A stretch of DNA of 64,000 bases. It comes from Candidatus Thiodiazotropha endoloripes. GTDB taxonomy: Bacteria > Pseudomonadota > Gammaproteobacteria > Chromatiales > Chromatiaceae. A program made the position numbers and the translations under genes. The stretch covers positions 62,001-126,000 of the forward strand of contig NZ_LVJW01000003.1 in the NCBI RefSeq assembly GCF_001708965.1, in the 5' to 3' direction. Below the pieces are notes generated by a model. The model made no database searches and had not been told where the DNA came from. It worked only from the letters and a program-made list of their open reading frames with translations. Every line of letters begins with the position of its first letter. Within the stretch, counting starts at the first letter, position 1. Below are positions 55,240 to 64,000 of this stretch, in pieces.

Positions 55240-55695
55240 ATGAAATCGGTAGCCAAGAGTACCTTAATATCACTTTGTCTTTTATTTACCAGTTCCGCAT
55301 TCGCAGTCGATCTGCCAGTCAAAACGGATAAGAGTTATATCTCACCAACATCTGTTGCCGGTGCCACCACCGTAGACAGTGCCAAAGCACACGAACTCTG
55401 GAAAGCCAGAGCCTGGTTTATCGATCCACGTAAGCCGGAACAGTATGAAGCCGGCCGTATCCCTGGTGCATTGAATATTGAGTATGATCCGGGTACTCCG
55501 AATCAACAACTGACTGCAGATACACTGGCTGCGGAAGTCCCCAAGGATGAGGCGGTGGTCTTCTATTGCAACGCAGAGGGTTGTGATCGCTCCAGTTGGG
55601 GTGCCGCCTTGGCTGTGGAGTGGGGCTGGAGCAAAGTCTATTACTTCAGAGATGGTTTTCCAGGCTGGACAACGGCAGGTTATCCGGTTGAGTGA
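55240..55695 (+). CDS. Periplasmic single-domain rhodanese
   Basis: The ATG at 55240 follows AAGGAG at good spacing and gives 151 residues. A signal peptide ends at SSAFA. One rhodanese domain follows, with the catalytic loop FYCNAEGCDRSSWGAA, the GRIPGALNIEYDP block and the C-terminal FRDGFPGWTTAGYPVE. It probably moves sulfane sulfur in the periplasm. The chemoreceptor gene starts 85 bases later. Confidence 0.9.
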   Translation: MKSVAKSTLISLCLLFTSSAFAVDLPVKTDKSYISPTSVAGATTVDSAKAHELWKARAWFIDPRKPEQYEAGRIPGALNIEYDPGTPNQQLTADTLAAEVPKDEAVVFYCNAEGCDRSSWGAALAVEWGWSKVYYFRDGFPGWTTAGYPVE

Positions 55696-55780
55696 TAGCG
55701 AAGCGGTGCGCTGGGAGTGATTCTCGGCGTACCCTGACAACTGCAAACGACCTGGTTGAAGCTCCCTTCGGAGACCTCTG

Positions 55781-57652
55781 ATGACATTGCTAAATCGACT
55801 TTCGCTTAAGCTCAGGCTCAGTCTCGTGATAGGCCTGGCGACGCTGATTTTTACCATTGTGCTGTTCTCTTTGGGGCAGCATCTCTACGAAAAGAAAAAC
55901 ACGGACTATCAGATGGCCTACTTGGCTGGCCTCGATGATCTCTGGCGGGCCATCAGTGAAAACGAACGTTCAACCATGGCAGCAAATTTCACTTCACTGA
56001 CCCGCAATCGAAAACTCAGCGCATCCCTCTATCGTTTTAAAGAGGAGGGTGTTAAAGACGCGGTAGGACCAACCGCAACCCGTTTGCAGGCGATGGGGAT
56101 TGCTGACAATGTGATGATCGTTGCCAAAGATGGCCGTATCGGATTTACCTCGCAGGATGGTGTTACACAGAGTCCGGAAGTGGCAAATCAGGCTATCGCA
56201 TCGGGCAAGTCGGCGGATGGCTTTGAGCTGACGGCGGATGGGCGTTTGGTGAATCTGGTGGCGTTTCCGATCTATGACCGCTCTGATCTGGTTGGTGTCG
56301 GTGTCTATGAAAAAGAACTCGATGCCGTTGCTGAAAAAATCAAAGCGGCTAATGGCAGAGAGATCATTTTTATGACCGATGCCGGCAAAGTGGCTGCCAC
56401 GACAACAGATATCTATCCCGATCTGGAGAATCAACAGGATGACCAACAGAGTTATCATGAGATCAGTTGGCAGGAGAGTATCCAGGGCGTTGGCTCACTG
56501 CCCTTGATCAGCAGTGATGGCAAGGTGGTCGGCAGAATGGTGTCGATGGAAGATATCACTGAAAATGCCAACTCCCAGCAGAGACTGATCCTCATCAGTT
56601 ACACCATTGCCGTGGTGATGCTTGGCTTGCTCATGCTCGGGGTGATGCTTTATATGAAGACGGCATTGAAGCCGCTCGATATGGGTGTGCAGCATATGGA
56701 GAGAATCGCTTCCGGCGATCTTTCTCAGGATATTACCTGCAATCGCAATGATGAATTCAAACGCTTGCTGGGTGCGATGCAGAGAATGAACCATGACCTG
56801 AGCGGATTGGTGGGTAAGGTGGCCAATACCTCCGAGAGTCTGGTTATGACTATAGATGAGGTAAACAACTCATCTGAAAAAACCAATCTTGCGGTGACGC
56901 ACCAGAAACAGGAACTGGATCTGTTGGCGACATCGTTGAGTGAAATGACTGCCAGCGCAACCCATGTCTCAGAGAATATCAATCATCTGGCAAGCTCCGC
57001 GACAGATTCGATGACCGCGACAGAAGAGGGCAATCGGATCGTCAAAAAGTCGGTACAGAGCATCGGTACCTTGACTGAAGAGATCCGTAAGGGCAGCGAT
57101 GTCATCCAGACTCTGGTTGATGAGAGTCAGCAGATTGGCGTTGTGCTCGAGGTGATCAAGAGTATTGCTGAACAGACCAATCTGTTGGCACTGAATGCGG
57201 CGATTGAGGCCGCGCGGGCCGGTGAACAGGGAAGAGGTTTTGCGGTGGTGGCTGATGAGGTGAGAACCCTGGCTGGCAGAACCCAGGATTCGACCAAAGA
57301 GATAGAACAGATCATCTCCGCGCTACAGGCGGGGGTCAATGAGGCTGTTGAGGTTATGGCTGTCAGTGTCAACCATGCCGAAGAGTCATCACAACAGGCA
57401 ACCACCATTGGAGATACCCTGGACTCCGTACAGCAGAAGATTGAACTGATCAATCAACTCGGCTCCCAGGTCTCTGCGGCGGCTGATCAGCAGCGGGCCA
57501 CTACCGAGGAGATGAACCAGAATATTCAGAGAATCTCCAAAAGTGCCGATGAGACTTCAACCCAATCCAACAACACTAGCAGTGTTGTACGGGACCTGAA
57601 GGGGCTCTCCAAAGTCCTGACTGAGGAGATGGATCGGTTTAAGGTCTCTTAG
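55781..57652 (+). CDS. Methyl-accepting chemotaxis protein
   Basis: The 623-residue receptor starts at ATG after GGAG. The first membrane helix ([18 protein letters not shown]) precedes a periplasmic Cache-like sensor domain of about 235 residues. The second ([18 protein letters not shown], about residues 272-290) leads to a HAMP domain and the conserved signalling hairpin with [20 protein letters not shown] and [18 protein letters not shown]. The sensed ligand is unknown. No che genes are in the window. A decayed repeat copy overlaps its stop codon. Confidence 0.96.
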   Translation: MTLLNRLSLKLRLSLVIGLATLIFTIVLFSLGQHLYEKKNTDYQMAYLAGLDDLWRAISENERSTMAANFTSLTRNRKLSASLYRFKEEGVKDAVGPTATRLQAMGIADNVMIVAKDGRIGFTSQDGVTQSPEVANQAIASGKSADGFELTADGRLVNLVAFPIYDRSDLVGVGVYEKELDAVAEKIKAANGREIIFMTDAGKVAATTTDIYPDLENQQDDQQSYHEISWQESIQGVGSLPLISSDGKVVGRMVSMEDITENANSQQRLILISYTIAVVMLGLLMLGVMLYMKTALKPLDMGVQHMERIASGDLSQDITCNRNDEFKRLLGAMQRMNHDLSGLVGKVANTSESLVMTIDEVNNSSEKTNLAVTHQKQELDLLATSLSEMTASATHVSENINHLASSATDSMTATEEGNRIVKKSVQSIGTLTEEIRKGSDVIQTLVDESQQIGVVLEVIKSIAEQTNLLALNAAIEAARAGEQGRGFAVVADEVRTLAGRTQDSTKEIEQIISALQAGVNEAVEVMAVSVNHAEESSQQATTIGDTLDSVQQKIELINQLGSQVSAAADQQRATTEEMNQNIQRISKSADETSTQSNNTSSVVRDLKGLSKVLTEEMDRFKVS

Positions 57653-57666
57653 TGTTAACGGGCGCT
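57649..57666 (+). repeat. Short decayed fragment of the interspersed repeat
   Basis: TTAGTGTTAAC followed by GGGCGCT resembles the right half of the 31-bp element with two base changes. Its first four bases run through the TAG stop of the chemoreceptor gene, as copy 1 does at ubiA. The short length makes chance resemblance possible. Confidence 0.4.
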
Positions 57667-57716
57667 AACCAGACGGTGAATTCCGCTTACACTGGTGCAG
57701 TGAGTTTTCCGTATCA

Positions 57717-57750
57717 AAAAAATGGCCTGAGTTGATCAGGCCATTTTATT
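57717..57750. terminator. Bidirectional intrinsic terminator between convergent genes
   Basis: AAAATGGCCTGA and TCAGGCCATTTT form a 12-bp stem around GTTGA with A/T tails on both sides. It serves both the chemoreceptor gene and the convergent gene at 57779. Confidence 0.9.
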
Positions 57751-57778
57751 CCAGGTTCGGTTGACTGCTGGAGATTGT

Positions 57779-58687
57779 CTATTGAAGGGCAGGATTGCTC
57801 CACACGAGCTGGATCATTGCACTGCGCCTTATCTCAATCAGACGATCGGTAAACTCCTGGATATTCTCATCCAGCAGGTCAGCCAGTTCCAGTTTGCTGA
57901 CCCGTTCGGTGATCAGCTCGGCTCGCTGATTAAAAAGGATCTGGATCAACTGCTTGTCACGGGCTCTGGAGATGGGAATCACCAGTTGAGATTCAGTGCA
58001 TCGGGTTTCTGTGGAGAGTTCCTTACGACGCAGCAGCAGTTCCTGGTCAAGCGACAGGATTTCAGCATCGATGTTGTCGATGACCTCCAGCTGCTCATCC
58101 ATCAGGGCAAACAGATTGTCCACACCCTCTTCAACCCAGTTCTGGATCTCCTGAAGGTGTTGAGTTTTGATCAGCTGCATGATCTCGAGCGAGTCGGACA
58201 TTGAGATCAGGTGTTCGAACACCTCGATCCAGCCCTCTTCCCGATAGTTGAACATTTTATGCATGTAGTGCAGCAGCAGGCCGACCGATTCACTGTAGTC
58301 GTAGCTCGGAAAGCTCTGACTGACCGTGTTCAATATGTCGGCAAAGTTGACCGCAGTACGGGTGAAGGCACGGTCATTGTTGATGCGCAGGCCCTGAGAA
58401 TAGATATGGTTCAAACGCTTCAGCATACGGCTGTAACCGTCCGCCCTGAGCTGACTTTTGTTGGAACGGATGAAGCCGGAGACTTCGTTGAGCATCGCAC
58501 GCAGCTGATCGACGTCGACGACGCTCTCCTGATTTGACAGGGTGTGCTCAAGATAGTCGAAATACTGCTTGATAATATGACACGACTCATCCTGAGCGAG
58601 TGTGGGTAACTGCTCTATGCTGTTGATTCTAAATGGGGTTACCCCATTTGTTACAGCTTGAGTCTGTGTCTGTGTGCTGTTATCCAT
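57779..58687 (-). CDS. Hypothetical cytoplasmic coiled-coil protein, 302 residues
   Basis: I do not recognise this family. It has no signal peptide or membrane helix. The N-terminus (MDNSTQTQTQAVTNG) is polar and disordered, the middle is helical, and the last 110 residues are strongly coiled coil (EVIDNIDAEILSLDQELLLRRK, split around residue 215). The sequence ends WSNPALQ. Codon use and clean boundaries support a real gene. A structural or signalling partner role is possible but not shown. Confidence 0.75.
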   Translation of the reverse strand: MDNSTQTQTQAVTNGVTPFRINSIEQLPTLAQDESCHIIKQYFDYLEHTLSNQESVVDVDQLRAMLNEVSGFIRSNKSQLRADGYSRMLKRLNHIYSQGLRINNDRAFTRTAVNFADILNTVSQSFPSYDYSESVGLLLHYMHKMFNYREEGWIEVFEHLISMSDSLEIMQLIKTQHLQEIQNWVEEGVDNLFALMDEQLEVIDNIDAEILSLDQELLLRRKELSTETRCTESQLVIPISRARDKQLIQILFNQRAELITERVSKLELADLLDENIQEFTDRLIEIRRSAMIQLVWSNPALQ

Positions 58688-58868
58688 GTCTCTCAGTCGG
58701 GTCGTAAGTAGTAATATACTGCTTCACGAGATACTGTATTAATAATTGCTTATATAGTCAAGTATTTTTGGACAATCCACTCTATGGTATTGTTCATCCG
58801 CGAACCCACATGAGGCATAACGGCTAAATTGGTGGTAACTTTAGCCTGGATCTGCCATTTTGTGACTC

Positions 58869-58892
58869 TAACTCAATGAAATTATTGAGTTA
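58869..58892. promoter_or_regulatory. 8-bp inverted repeat upstream of amt
   Basis: TAACTCAA and TTGAGTTA flank TGAAATTA, about 90 bases upstream of the amt start, in an AT-rich region. It may be a regulator operator. No convincing sigma-54 promoter was seen between it and the gene. Confidence 0.4.
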
Positions 58893-58979
58893 AAGATATT
58901 TTTTGTAAAAAAACAGTAAATTGTGTGCTTATTCCTGATCTTGGGTGAAGGGGGGGAGTAATGACTAGAAGGGGTATTC

Positions 58980-60206
58980 ATGAATAGTGCAAATACAGCT
59001 TGGATCATGGCATCAACCGCCTTGGTGTTGTTTATGACGCTACCGGGGCTGGCAATGTTTTACGGCGGCCTGGTGAGAACCAAGAATGTTCTCTCCGTAC
59101 TGATGCAGTGTTTTGCCATTGCCGGCATGGTATCGATCCTGTGGTTGATTGCCGGTTACAGCCTGGCCTTCGGCGAAGGCAACGCCTGGATTGGTGATTT
59201 CAGTCGGATTCTCATGTCAGGTGTCGGTAAGGAGACACTGTCTGGCGATATTCCGGAATCCCTGTTCATGCTTTTTCAGATGACATTCGCCATCATCACA
59301 CCGGCACTGATTGTTGGTGGTTTTGCAGAACGCATGCGTTTCTCAGCCATGCTGCTGTTCAGCGCCATCTGGTTGTTTCTGGTCTATGTGCCGATTACCC
59401 ACTGGGTTTGGGGTGGTGGCTGGCTCGGTAGCATGGGTTTGTACGACTTTGCGGGTGGCACCGTGGTTCACATCACCGCCGGTGTGGCCGCTCTGGTCGC
59501 AGCCATGGTAATGGGCCCCAGGCGTGGCTTCGGTACAGCATCCATGATGCCCCACAACATGACCATGACCATTGCCGGTGCCGGTATGCTCTGGGTCGGT
59601 TGGTTCGGCTTCAATGGGGGCAGTGCACTGGCGGCAGACGGCAGTGCCTCGATGGCGATGCTGGTCACCCACATCTCTGCGGCCACGGGTGCGATGACCT
59701 GGCTGGTTCGGGAGTGGATCAAGTTTGGTAAGCCCAGTGCTTTGGGTGCGGTTACCGGTATGGTCGCCGGTTTGGGTACGATCACACCAGCCTCTGGCTT
59801 CGTTGGACCGGCAGGTGCCCTGGTGATCGGTCTGCTGGCCGGTATCATCTGTTTCTCAGCCACCAACTATCTGAAACAGGTACTTAAAATCGATGACTCT
59901 CTCGATGTCTTCCCGGTCCATGGGATTGGCGGTATTTTGGGTACCTTGCTTGCCGGTGTCTTCTCCTCCACCTCACTGGGTATCTTCTCCGGATATGGCT
60001 TTGCGGATGGCATAACCTCCATGGGCGGTCAACTCTGGGTGCAGTTCATTGGGGTTGTTGTCACCGTCGTCTTTACCGCTGTGGTCACCCTGGGCATTCT
60101 CAAGCTGGTCGATGCGTTGATCGGTCTTCGGGTCAACAAAGAAGAGGAGATTGAAGGCCTGGATATCGTTCTGCACGAAGAGCGTGGTTACAACGAAATC
60201 AGCTGA
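58980..60206 (+). CDS. amt: Ammonium transporter Amt
   Basis: Amt is a trimeric inner-membrane channel for ammonium. The 408-residue protein has eleven hydrophobic helices. The twin-histidine pore is visible as HITAGVAAL (first His) and FPVHGIGGILG (second His), with the ammonium-binding Asp/aromatic segment DFAGGTVVH. No glnK gene is adjacent, although the two usually form an operon; here control may depend on an unlinked PII protein. Confidence 0.97.
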   Translation: MNSANTAWIMASTALVLFMTLPGLAMFYGGLVRTKNVLSVLMQCFAIAGMVSILWLIAGYSLAFGEGNAWIGDFSRILMSGVGKETLSGDIPESLFMLFQMTFAIITPALIVGGFAERMRFSAMLLFSAIWLFLVYVPITHWVWGGGWLGSMGLYDFAGGTVVHITAGVAALVAAMVMGPRRGFGTASMMPHNMTMTIAGAGMLWVGWFGFNGGSALAADGSASMAMLVTHISAATGAMTWLVREWIKFGKPSALGAVTGMVAGLGTITPASGFVGPAGALVIGLLAGIICFSATNYLKQVLKIDDSLDVFPVHGIGGILGTLLAGVFSSTSLGIFSGYGFADGITSMGGQLWVQFIGVVVTVVFTAVVTLGILKLVDALIGLRVNKEEEIEGLDIVLHEERGYNEIS

Positions 60207-60220
60207 TCGCCGGGTTAATA

Positions 60221-60251
60221 GATGGGTGCGTCATCTCGTGACGCATCCATC
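60221..60251. terminator. 13-bp inverted repeat after amt
   Basis: GATGGGTGCGTCA and TGACGCATCCATC pair (one G-U) around TCTCG, 15 bases after the amt stop. No T-run follows, so termination is probable but not certain; it lies between convergent amt and the QueD-like gene. Confidence 0.6.
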
Positions 60252-60297
60252 AATACCCGCTGCGGGTCTGACCCTGAGCTGTTGCTGAGCTGTTGAC

Positions 60298-60702
60298 TCA
60301 AGGCTTTCGATAGCTCGCCAATGCGCTGTCGGTTTCATGCAATGATACTTGCACCACCGGATAGCCGCCAGCTTCGACATAATCAAAAATCAGCCGTGCA
60401 ATATTTTCTGCCGTTGGGTTGTTGGGCATCACATAGACCGACTCACCGGCTTCCTGAAGCAGGGGCAATACCGGATCATCACTGTGCAGCAGCATATTGT
60501 GATCCAGGTTCTGATTAACCCACTTTTTGACGTAATCACCGATCTCCGAGAAGTCACAGACCATTCCCAACTCATCAAGCTGGGTGGACTCAAGGTGGAT
60601 CACCGCAGTCGCGTTATGGCCGTGTAGATGGCGGCATTTTCCCTTGTGGTTCAATAGCCTATGGCCATAGCAGAAGTGTATCTCTTTGGTAACCGTATAC
60701 AT
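60298..60702 (-). CDS. queD: 6-pyruvoyl-tetrahydropterin synthase / QueD family protein
   Basis: The 134-residue protein has the zinc-binding histidines in FCYGHRLLNHKGKCRHLHGHN, with the catalytic cysteine within the same block, and the C-terminal glutamate region SLHETDSALASYR. QueD converts dihydroneopterin triphosphate to 6-carboxytetrahydropterin for queuosine synthesis; some members make other pterins. No other que gene is adjacent, so the pathway assignment rests on family alone. Confidence 0.9.
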   Translation of the reverse strand: MYTVTKEIHFCYGHRLLNHKGKCRHLHGHNATAVIHLESTQLDELGMVCDFSEIGDYVKKWVNQNLDHNMLLHSDDPVLPLLQEAGESVYVMPNNPTAENIARLIFDYVEAGGYPVVQVSLHETDSALASYRKP

Positions 60703-60852
60703 TGTCTGGGTCAGGTGAATAAATCAGTCGGCAAGTATACGGGGTGGTGGTTGGCTTCGCCAGCCTGAAGCAGTTGGTGTGACCGCTGGAGGCGGTAAAG
60801 GAATTTCCCTGATTGCCGTTAGTAATATCAGGCCTGTAACTAGCATATTCCC

Positions 60853-61326
60853 ATGAGTGATACTGAAAATTGCGAGTTTTTGGATGCCGCCAGAGAAGCG
60901 GTTGAACAGCTGAAGAAGCTGTCAAAGGATTATCCACATCTGACCACCCAGCCGGTACGCCATGCCCTGGATAACTGGAACGAGGATATGTTCCGGCGCG
61001 GAGAACTGATCTGGGAAGCCTATCAGAAGGTGCTGGCGGAAAAGAGTGCCGTTGAAACCCGCCTCATAGAGCTGGTCGATAGCTATCATGTGGATGACGC
61101 AATCGATATCATCAACAGTGAATTCGGTAAGGATATCAACTACTACGATCTGATCGACGTGGTCGGTAAGGATCGCTATATCGCTGCCTTGAATCGTGAG
61201 GCGGTTGAGCTGCAGGTCAACTGCATCTCCCCTGAACAGACGGCTGATCTGTGGAATGGCAGCGGTAAGCCGACGGTTGGCGGCGATCGGTGGACTGCTA
61301 CCGCGGTAACCGTACTCATGGGTTGA
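60853..61326 (+). CDS. Hypothetical protein, 157 residues
   Basis: I do not recognise this family. The protein is acidic and cytoplasmic, with a helical N-terminal half (FLDAAREAVEQLKKLSKDY) and a DDAIDIINSEFGKDINYYD segment. The C-terminal end (GGDRWTATAVTVLMG) looks like a beta hairpin. No strong ribosome site precedes the ATG. It lies between the divergent QueD-like gene and the convergent phosphopantetheinyl transferase. Confidence 0.7.
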   Translation: MSDTENCEFLDAAREAVEQLKKLSKDYPHLTTQPVRHALDNWNEDMFRRGELIWEAYQKVLAEKSAVETRLIELVDSYHVDDAIDIINSEFGKDINYYDLIDVVGKDRYIAALNREAVELQVNCISPEQTADLWNGSGKPTVGGDRWTATAVTVLMG

Positions 61327-61341
61327 ATCAGTCCCGATCCC

Positions 61342-61992
61342 TCAGTCGCGCGTCAGATAACAGCCTGTATAAAGATGGCTATCACTCATCATGAAGCGCC
61401 CGTGGAATTTCAGTTCTGCCGGGAAGGGAATGGTGTTCTCTGCTGAGGGAATGAATTCGAAGCTCCGACTATCCACGTCAATGCTCAATGATACGGATTG
61501 AAATCCCATGTGTTCACCGATTAGTGGGTAGTAGCACTTATAGATGCTCTCCTTGGCACTGAAGATCAAGCGCTCCGGCAGAGAGCTGTCTGCCTCCATG
61601 GTGACCTGATCCTGGGGTGTGTGGATGTATTGGTCGACCCCCTTAGGCAGCGGTTCGAGCGGTTCCACATCGATGCCCAGGCTGGCCAGTTCAGTGGTTT
61701 TTGCACATACCGCCACACATTCACCACGGCAGTGACTGATACTGCCGAGAAAGCCTGTTGGCCATAATGGCTGACGTTTTTCGTCACGCAACAGCGGTTC
61801 CCAGGGGGCGCTCAACTTTTCCAGGGCCAGATGGGCAGCATGGCGTCCAGCGCGAAACTCCTGCTGACGCTTCTGCACGGCCTTTTCGATCAGCTTCTCT
61901 TCTTCCTTGCATAGCGGGGTAGTCCACATGGCCTGGTCTGCCTTGACCAGCATGGCGCAGGATGGAAACAGCTCGGCAAGTTCAATCTTCAT
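61342..61992 (-). CDS. 4'-phosphopantetheinyl transferase (Sfp/EntD type)
   Basis: The enzyme transfers phosphopantetheine from CoA to carrier-protein serines. From ATG 61992 it has 216 residues with the family motifs GSISHCRGECVAVCA, LGIDVEP (Mg2+ Asp) and FSAKESIYKC. The Cys/His-rich N-terminal half and motif spacing resemble the EntD group, which serve siderophore, polyketide or fatty-acid carrier proteins. No carrier-protein gene is adjacent, so the target is unknown. Confidence 0.92.
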   Translation of the reverse strand: MKIELAELFPSCAMLVKADQAMWTTPLCKEEEKLIEKAVQKRQQEFRAGRHAAHLALEKLSAPWEPLLRDEKRQPLWPTGFLGSISHCRGECVAVCAKTTELASLGIDVEPLEPLPKGVDQYIHTPQDQVTMEADSSLPERLIFSAKESIYKCYYPLIGEHMGFQSVSLSIDVDSRSFEFIPSAENTIPFPAELKFHGRFMMSDSHLYTGCYLTRD

Positions 61993-62326
61993 CACGGTCT
62001 GAATCGGGACTTAAAAAACTGGATTGTAACAGCAGGATGCATTTATCCCTGCATATCGTGTTGAGTGTTACAGAATTAACCGCATGGTCCAGCAGGTTGA
62101 TCCATAACGCCTTGACCTCAAGCTTCCATCCATGCAATGCTCAACCCATGAATCAGATCAAACCGACCAACAAGATGGTGATTATGCGCCGACTGTTCCT
62201 CTGGGCAGTGGGTGATCCATCTGTGGTCAGAAGATCCGGTTAGAACGAAAGTTTAAATCTCAGGATTTTTTAATAAGGCCGCCGATGGAAACATCTGCGG
62301 CCTTTTCTATTATGGGAGGTGTCAAA
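61993..62326. other. Intergenic region and leader of the EamA exporter gene
   Basis: This 334-base gap has no convincing gene. Near the phosphopantetheinyl transferase, GTAACA and TGTTAC flank an inner GCAGGAT/ATCCCTGC dyad (62026-62071), which could fold into a hairpin. The far end carries a terminator-like hairpin just before the EamA ribosome site. Promoters for both divergent genes should be here. Confidence 0.5.
62275..62310 (+). terminator. Terminator-like hairpin in the leader of the EamA gene
   Basis: AAGGCCGC and GCGGCCTT form the outer stem, GATG and CATC the inner stem around GAAA, followed by TTCTATT. It ends 17 bases before the start of the EamA gene, between promoter and ribosome site. 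It could be an attenuator; an alternative is a terminator for a small upstream transcript. Confidence 0.65.
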
Positions 62327-63235
62327 ATGTCTGTGCCAGCAGCCTATATGGGGGTATTGCTGATTTGGGGTACCACGCCCCTGGCCATTCAATGGAGTGG
62401 TCAGGGAGTGGGCTATCTGTTCGGTGTAACGGGGCGTATGGTGATCGGTGTGGTGCTGGCCTTGTCCCTGTTGCGTCTGATCGGACTGCGACTGGCATGG
62501 CATAAGAGGGCGCGACACACCTATATGGCAGCCGGTCTGGGTATCTTTATCGCCATGACCTCAGTCTACTGGTCTGCACAGTACATTCCATCCGGCTGGA
62601 TATCGGTCATCTTCGGGCTGTCGCCGATCATTACCGGTCTGATGGCCCGCTATTGGTTAAACGAAAGAGGGATTGACGCTTCGAGGCTGGTGGCGGTATT
62701 GATCTCACTCTCCGGACTGGTCGTCATCTTCAGTGTCGGCATCAAAGCGGGCCCTGAATTTGCGCTGGGACTGTGTGGCATGTTGGTTTCCGTCATAACC
62801 CATTCCGCCAGTGCAGTCTGGGTGAAACGGATCGATGCTCAACTGCATGGACTGGTGGTGACAGCGGGTGGTTTGCTGGTCGCAGTACCCCTGTTTCTGC
62901 TGAGTTGGTTCATCCAGGGGGAGAGTTGGCCCCAGGTGATCGGAGAGCGGGCTCTGGCATCGATCGTCTATCTCGGGATCATCGGCTCAGTGCTTGGTTT
63001 TGCCCTCTACTTCTATATTTTGAAGAGTGTGGAGACCACCAAGGTTGCACTGATCACACTGATCACTCCGCTGTTTGCCCTGTTGGCCGGACAGTGGCTT
63101 AACGGTGAACAGATTGATCAGCGGGTCTGGTTTGGTACCGGGTTGATCCTGTTGGGTCTGGCACTGTTTGAGTTTTGGGGTAGGGACCTGGCTCAATTCC
63201 GGTTCAACAGGGCAAGCGAGAGTGAAGGCCAGTAG
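62327..63235 (+). CDS. EamA family (drug/metabolite) transporter
   Basis: The ATG at 62327 follows GGGAGGTG and gives 302 residues with ten predicted membrane helices in two EamA repeats (SVPAAYMGVLLIWGTTPLAI and, later, LALGLCGML-type start of the second). The last 20 residues are cytoplasmic and polar. Members export amino acids, nucleosides or other metabolites; the substrate cannot be predicted. Its end overlaps the convergent TRAP permease gene by 43 bases. Confidence 0.9.
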   Translation: MSVPAAYMGVLLIWGTTPLAIQWSGQGVGYLFGVTGRMVIGVVLALSLLRLIGLRLAWHKRARHTYMAAGLGIFIAMTSVYWSAQYIPSGWISVIFGLSPIITGLMARYWLNERGIDASRLVAVLISLSGLVVIFSVGIKAGPEFALGLCGMLVSVITHSASAVWVKRIDAQLHGLVVTAGGLLVAVPLFLLSWFIQGESWPQVIGERALASIVYLGIIGSVLGFALYFYILKSVETTKVALITLITPLFALLAGQWLNGEQIDQRVWFGTGLILLGLALFEFWGRDLAQFRFNRASESEGQ

Positions 63236-64000
63236 GTGATCACCAATACCGCGCCGAAAAGGAGCAGAAACCAGGGAAGGGTGGCGCGGTATATCTCCGC
63301 AATCGGCTTGCCGAACCGGTAGCTGGCGATGAACAGGTTCATTCCCACTGGGGGGGTGAAATAACCGATCTGCATATTGGCCAGAAAAATAATGCCCAAG
63401 TGGATTGGGTCGATGCCATACTCCAGCGCAACCGGTAGCAATAGTGGAACCATCAACACCAAAGCGGAAAAGATATCCAGCATGGTACCGAGTATCAGCA
63501 GAAAGATATTCAGCAGGATCAGAAAGGTGAGTGGATCGTGAACCCGCTCATGCAGCCAGTTGAATAGCATCCCAGGTACATCGCTATCGATCATATAGTT
63601 GGTGGATGCCAGGGAGAGGCCGAGTATGACCAATATGCCGCCGACCAATAGCATAGCCTCATGCATGATACGGGGTAGCTGGCGAAACGAGATCTCCTTA
63701 TGGATCACCATTTCAACAAACAGTACGTAGACTGCGGTAACCGCCGCTGCTTCAGAGATGGCGAAGTAGCCACTGTAGATACCGCCAAGCAGGATCACCG
63801 GCAAGGGCAGTTCCCATGCGGCGGCTTTGATTGCGCTGCTGGCTTGTGCAAAGGAGAAGGGGGTGAGTTGCAGATGGCGACCGGAGTAGAGTCCCCAGGC
63901 CATGAGGATGAACAGCATCAGCAGTCCGGGCAGAATGCCGGCGAGAAACATATCATCCACTGTGATCGAACCACCGATACCCAGCTGTTGGGCCACCACG
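63193..64000 (-). CDS. TRAP transporter large permease (DctM type), C-terminal part
   Basis: The N-terminal part lies beyond the right edge. The visible 268 residues have about seven membrane helices with DctM features: GGSITVDDMFLAGILPGLLM, GIYSGYFAISEAAAVTAVY, YGIDPIHLGIIFLANMQIGY and TPPVGMNLFIASYRFGKP. DctM proteins are the main membrane subunit of TRAP systems, which import C4-dicarboxylates, sugar acids or sialic acid with Na+. The substrate-binding and small permease genes are expected upstream, outside the window. Confidence 0.93.
   Translation of the reverse strand, partial: VVAQQLGIGGSITVDDMFLAGILPGLLMLFILMAWGLYSGRHLQLTPFSFAQASSAIKAAAWELPLPVILLGGIYSGYFAISEAAAVTAVYVLFVEMVIHKEISFRQLPRIMHEAMLLVGGILVILGLSLASTNYMIDSDVPGMLFNWLHERVHDPLTFLILLNIFLLILGTMLDIFSALVLMVPLLLPVALEYGIDPIHLGIIFLANMQIGYFTPPVGMNLFIASYRFGKPIAEIYRATLPWFLLLFGAVLVITYWPSLSLALLNRN

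Noticed and set aside
58688-58979. Sigma-54 promoter upstream of amt
   Set aside because: No GG-N10-GC element in a good TGGCAC-N5-TTGC context was found.

Overview
The window is chromosomal DNA from a gammaproteobacterium. Diagnostic gene orders and families are spoT-ridA-recG, ubiC-ubiA, a complete bioBFHCD operon, ftsY-ftsE-ftsX-rpoH, rsmD-coaD-4Fe4S ferredoxin and ychF next to tRNA-Met. Several periplasmic rhodaneses, a GspA/GspB pair, a TRAP permease and a VIT/vWA surface protein fit a marine sulfur-oxidising Chromatiales-like lineage (Sedimenticola/Thiodiazotropha type). That lineage call is inference. No prophage, insertion sequence or CRISPR array is visible.

Layout. 1-7 kb: stringent response, RidA, YjbQ, RecG and the first two ubiquinone steps. 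7-11.5 kb: a secreted VIT/vWA protein facing an XRE regulator across a repeated operator, then two methyltransferase-like genes. 11.7-19.5 kb: a MarR regulator divergent from a tightly coupled operon (FN3 membrane protein, N-carbamoyl amino acid amidohydrolase, isochorismatase-type amidase, Na+/solute symporter, a 40-residue membrane protein, an aspartate carbamoyltransferase homologue with an altered acceptor site, and a long asparagine synthetase). 19.5-21.3 kb: a two-gene unit that looks like a peptidoglycan-targeting effector with a periplasmic immunity protein; the second gene appears to start at ATA. 21.4-24.7 kb: a DUF255 thioredoxin protein and a periplasmic sulfurtransferase. 25-30 kb: Sel1, GspA, GspB, DUF4124, HDOD and ComF. 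30.5-35.2 kb: biotin operon with a BirA-like operator. 35-42 kb: a c-di-GMP enzyme, rpoH and ftsXEY. 42.5-48.5 kb: an M16 peptidase pair, rsmD, coaD, ferredoxin and gamma-glutamyltransferase. 49-54 kb: small lipoprotein, L,D-transpeptidase, orphan ParA, STAS protein, YchF, tRNA-Met and a C-terminal-haem protein. 54-55.2 kb: an AT-rich gene desert. 55-64 kb: rhodanese, chemoreceptor, Amt, QueD-like protein, phosphopantetheinyl transferase, EamA exporter and the end of a TRAP permease.

The most interesting region is 12.3-19.5 kb. Its enzymes could make (carbamoyl transfer, then amidation), take up (symporter) and break down (deamidation, decarbamoylation) an N-carbamoyl amino acid amide. N-alpha-carbamoyl-L-glutamine 1-amide is a known osmolyte of a halophilic purple sulfur bacterium, and I know of no described gene cluster for it. 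The assignment is inference.

A 31-bp palindromic-ended repeat (AGGGCCT...AGGCCCT) occurs four times nearly intact, plus two decayed copies, always at gene ends or in gaps. It is the main unexplained structural signal in the window.
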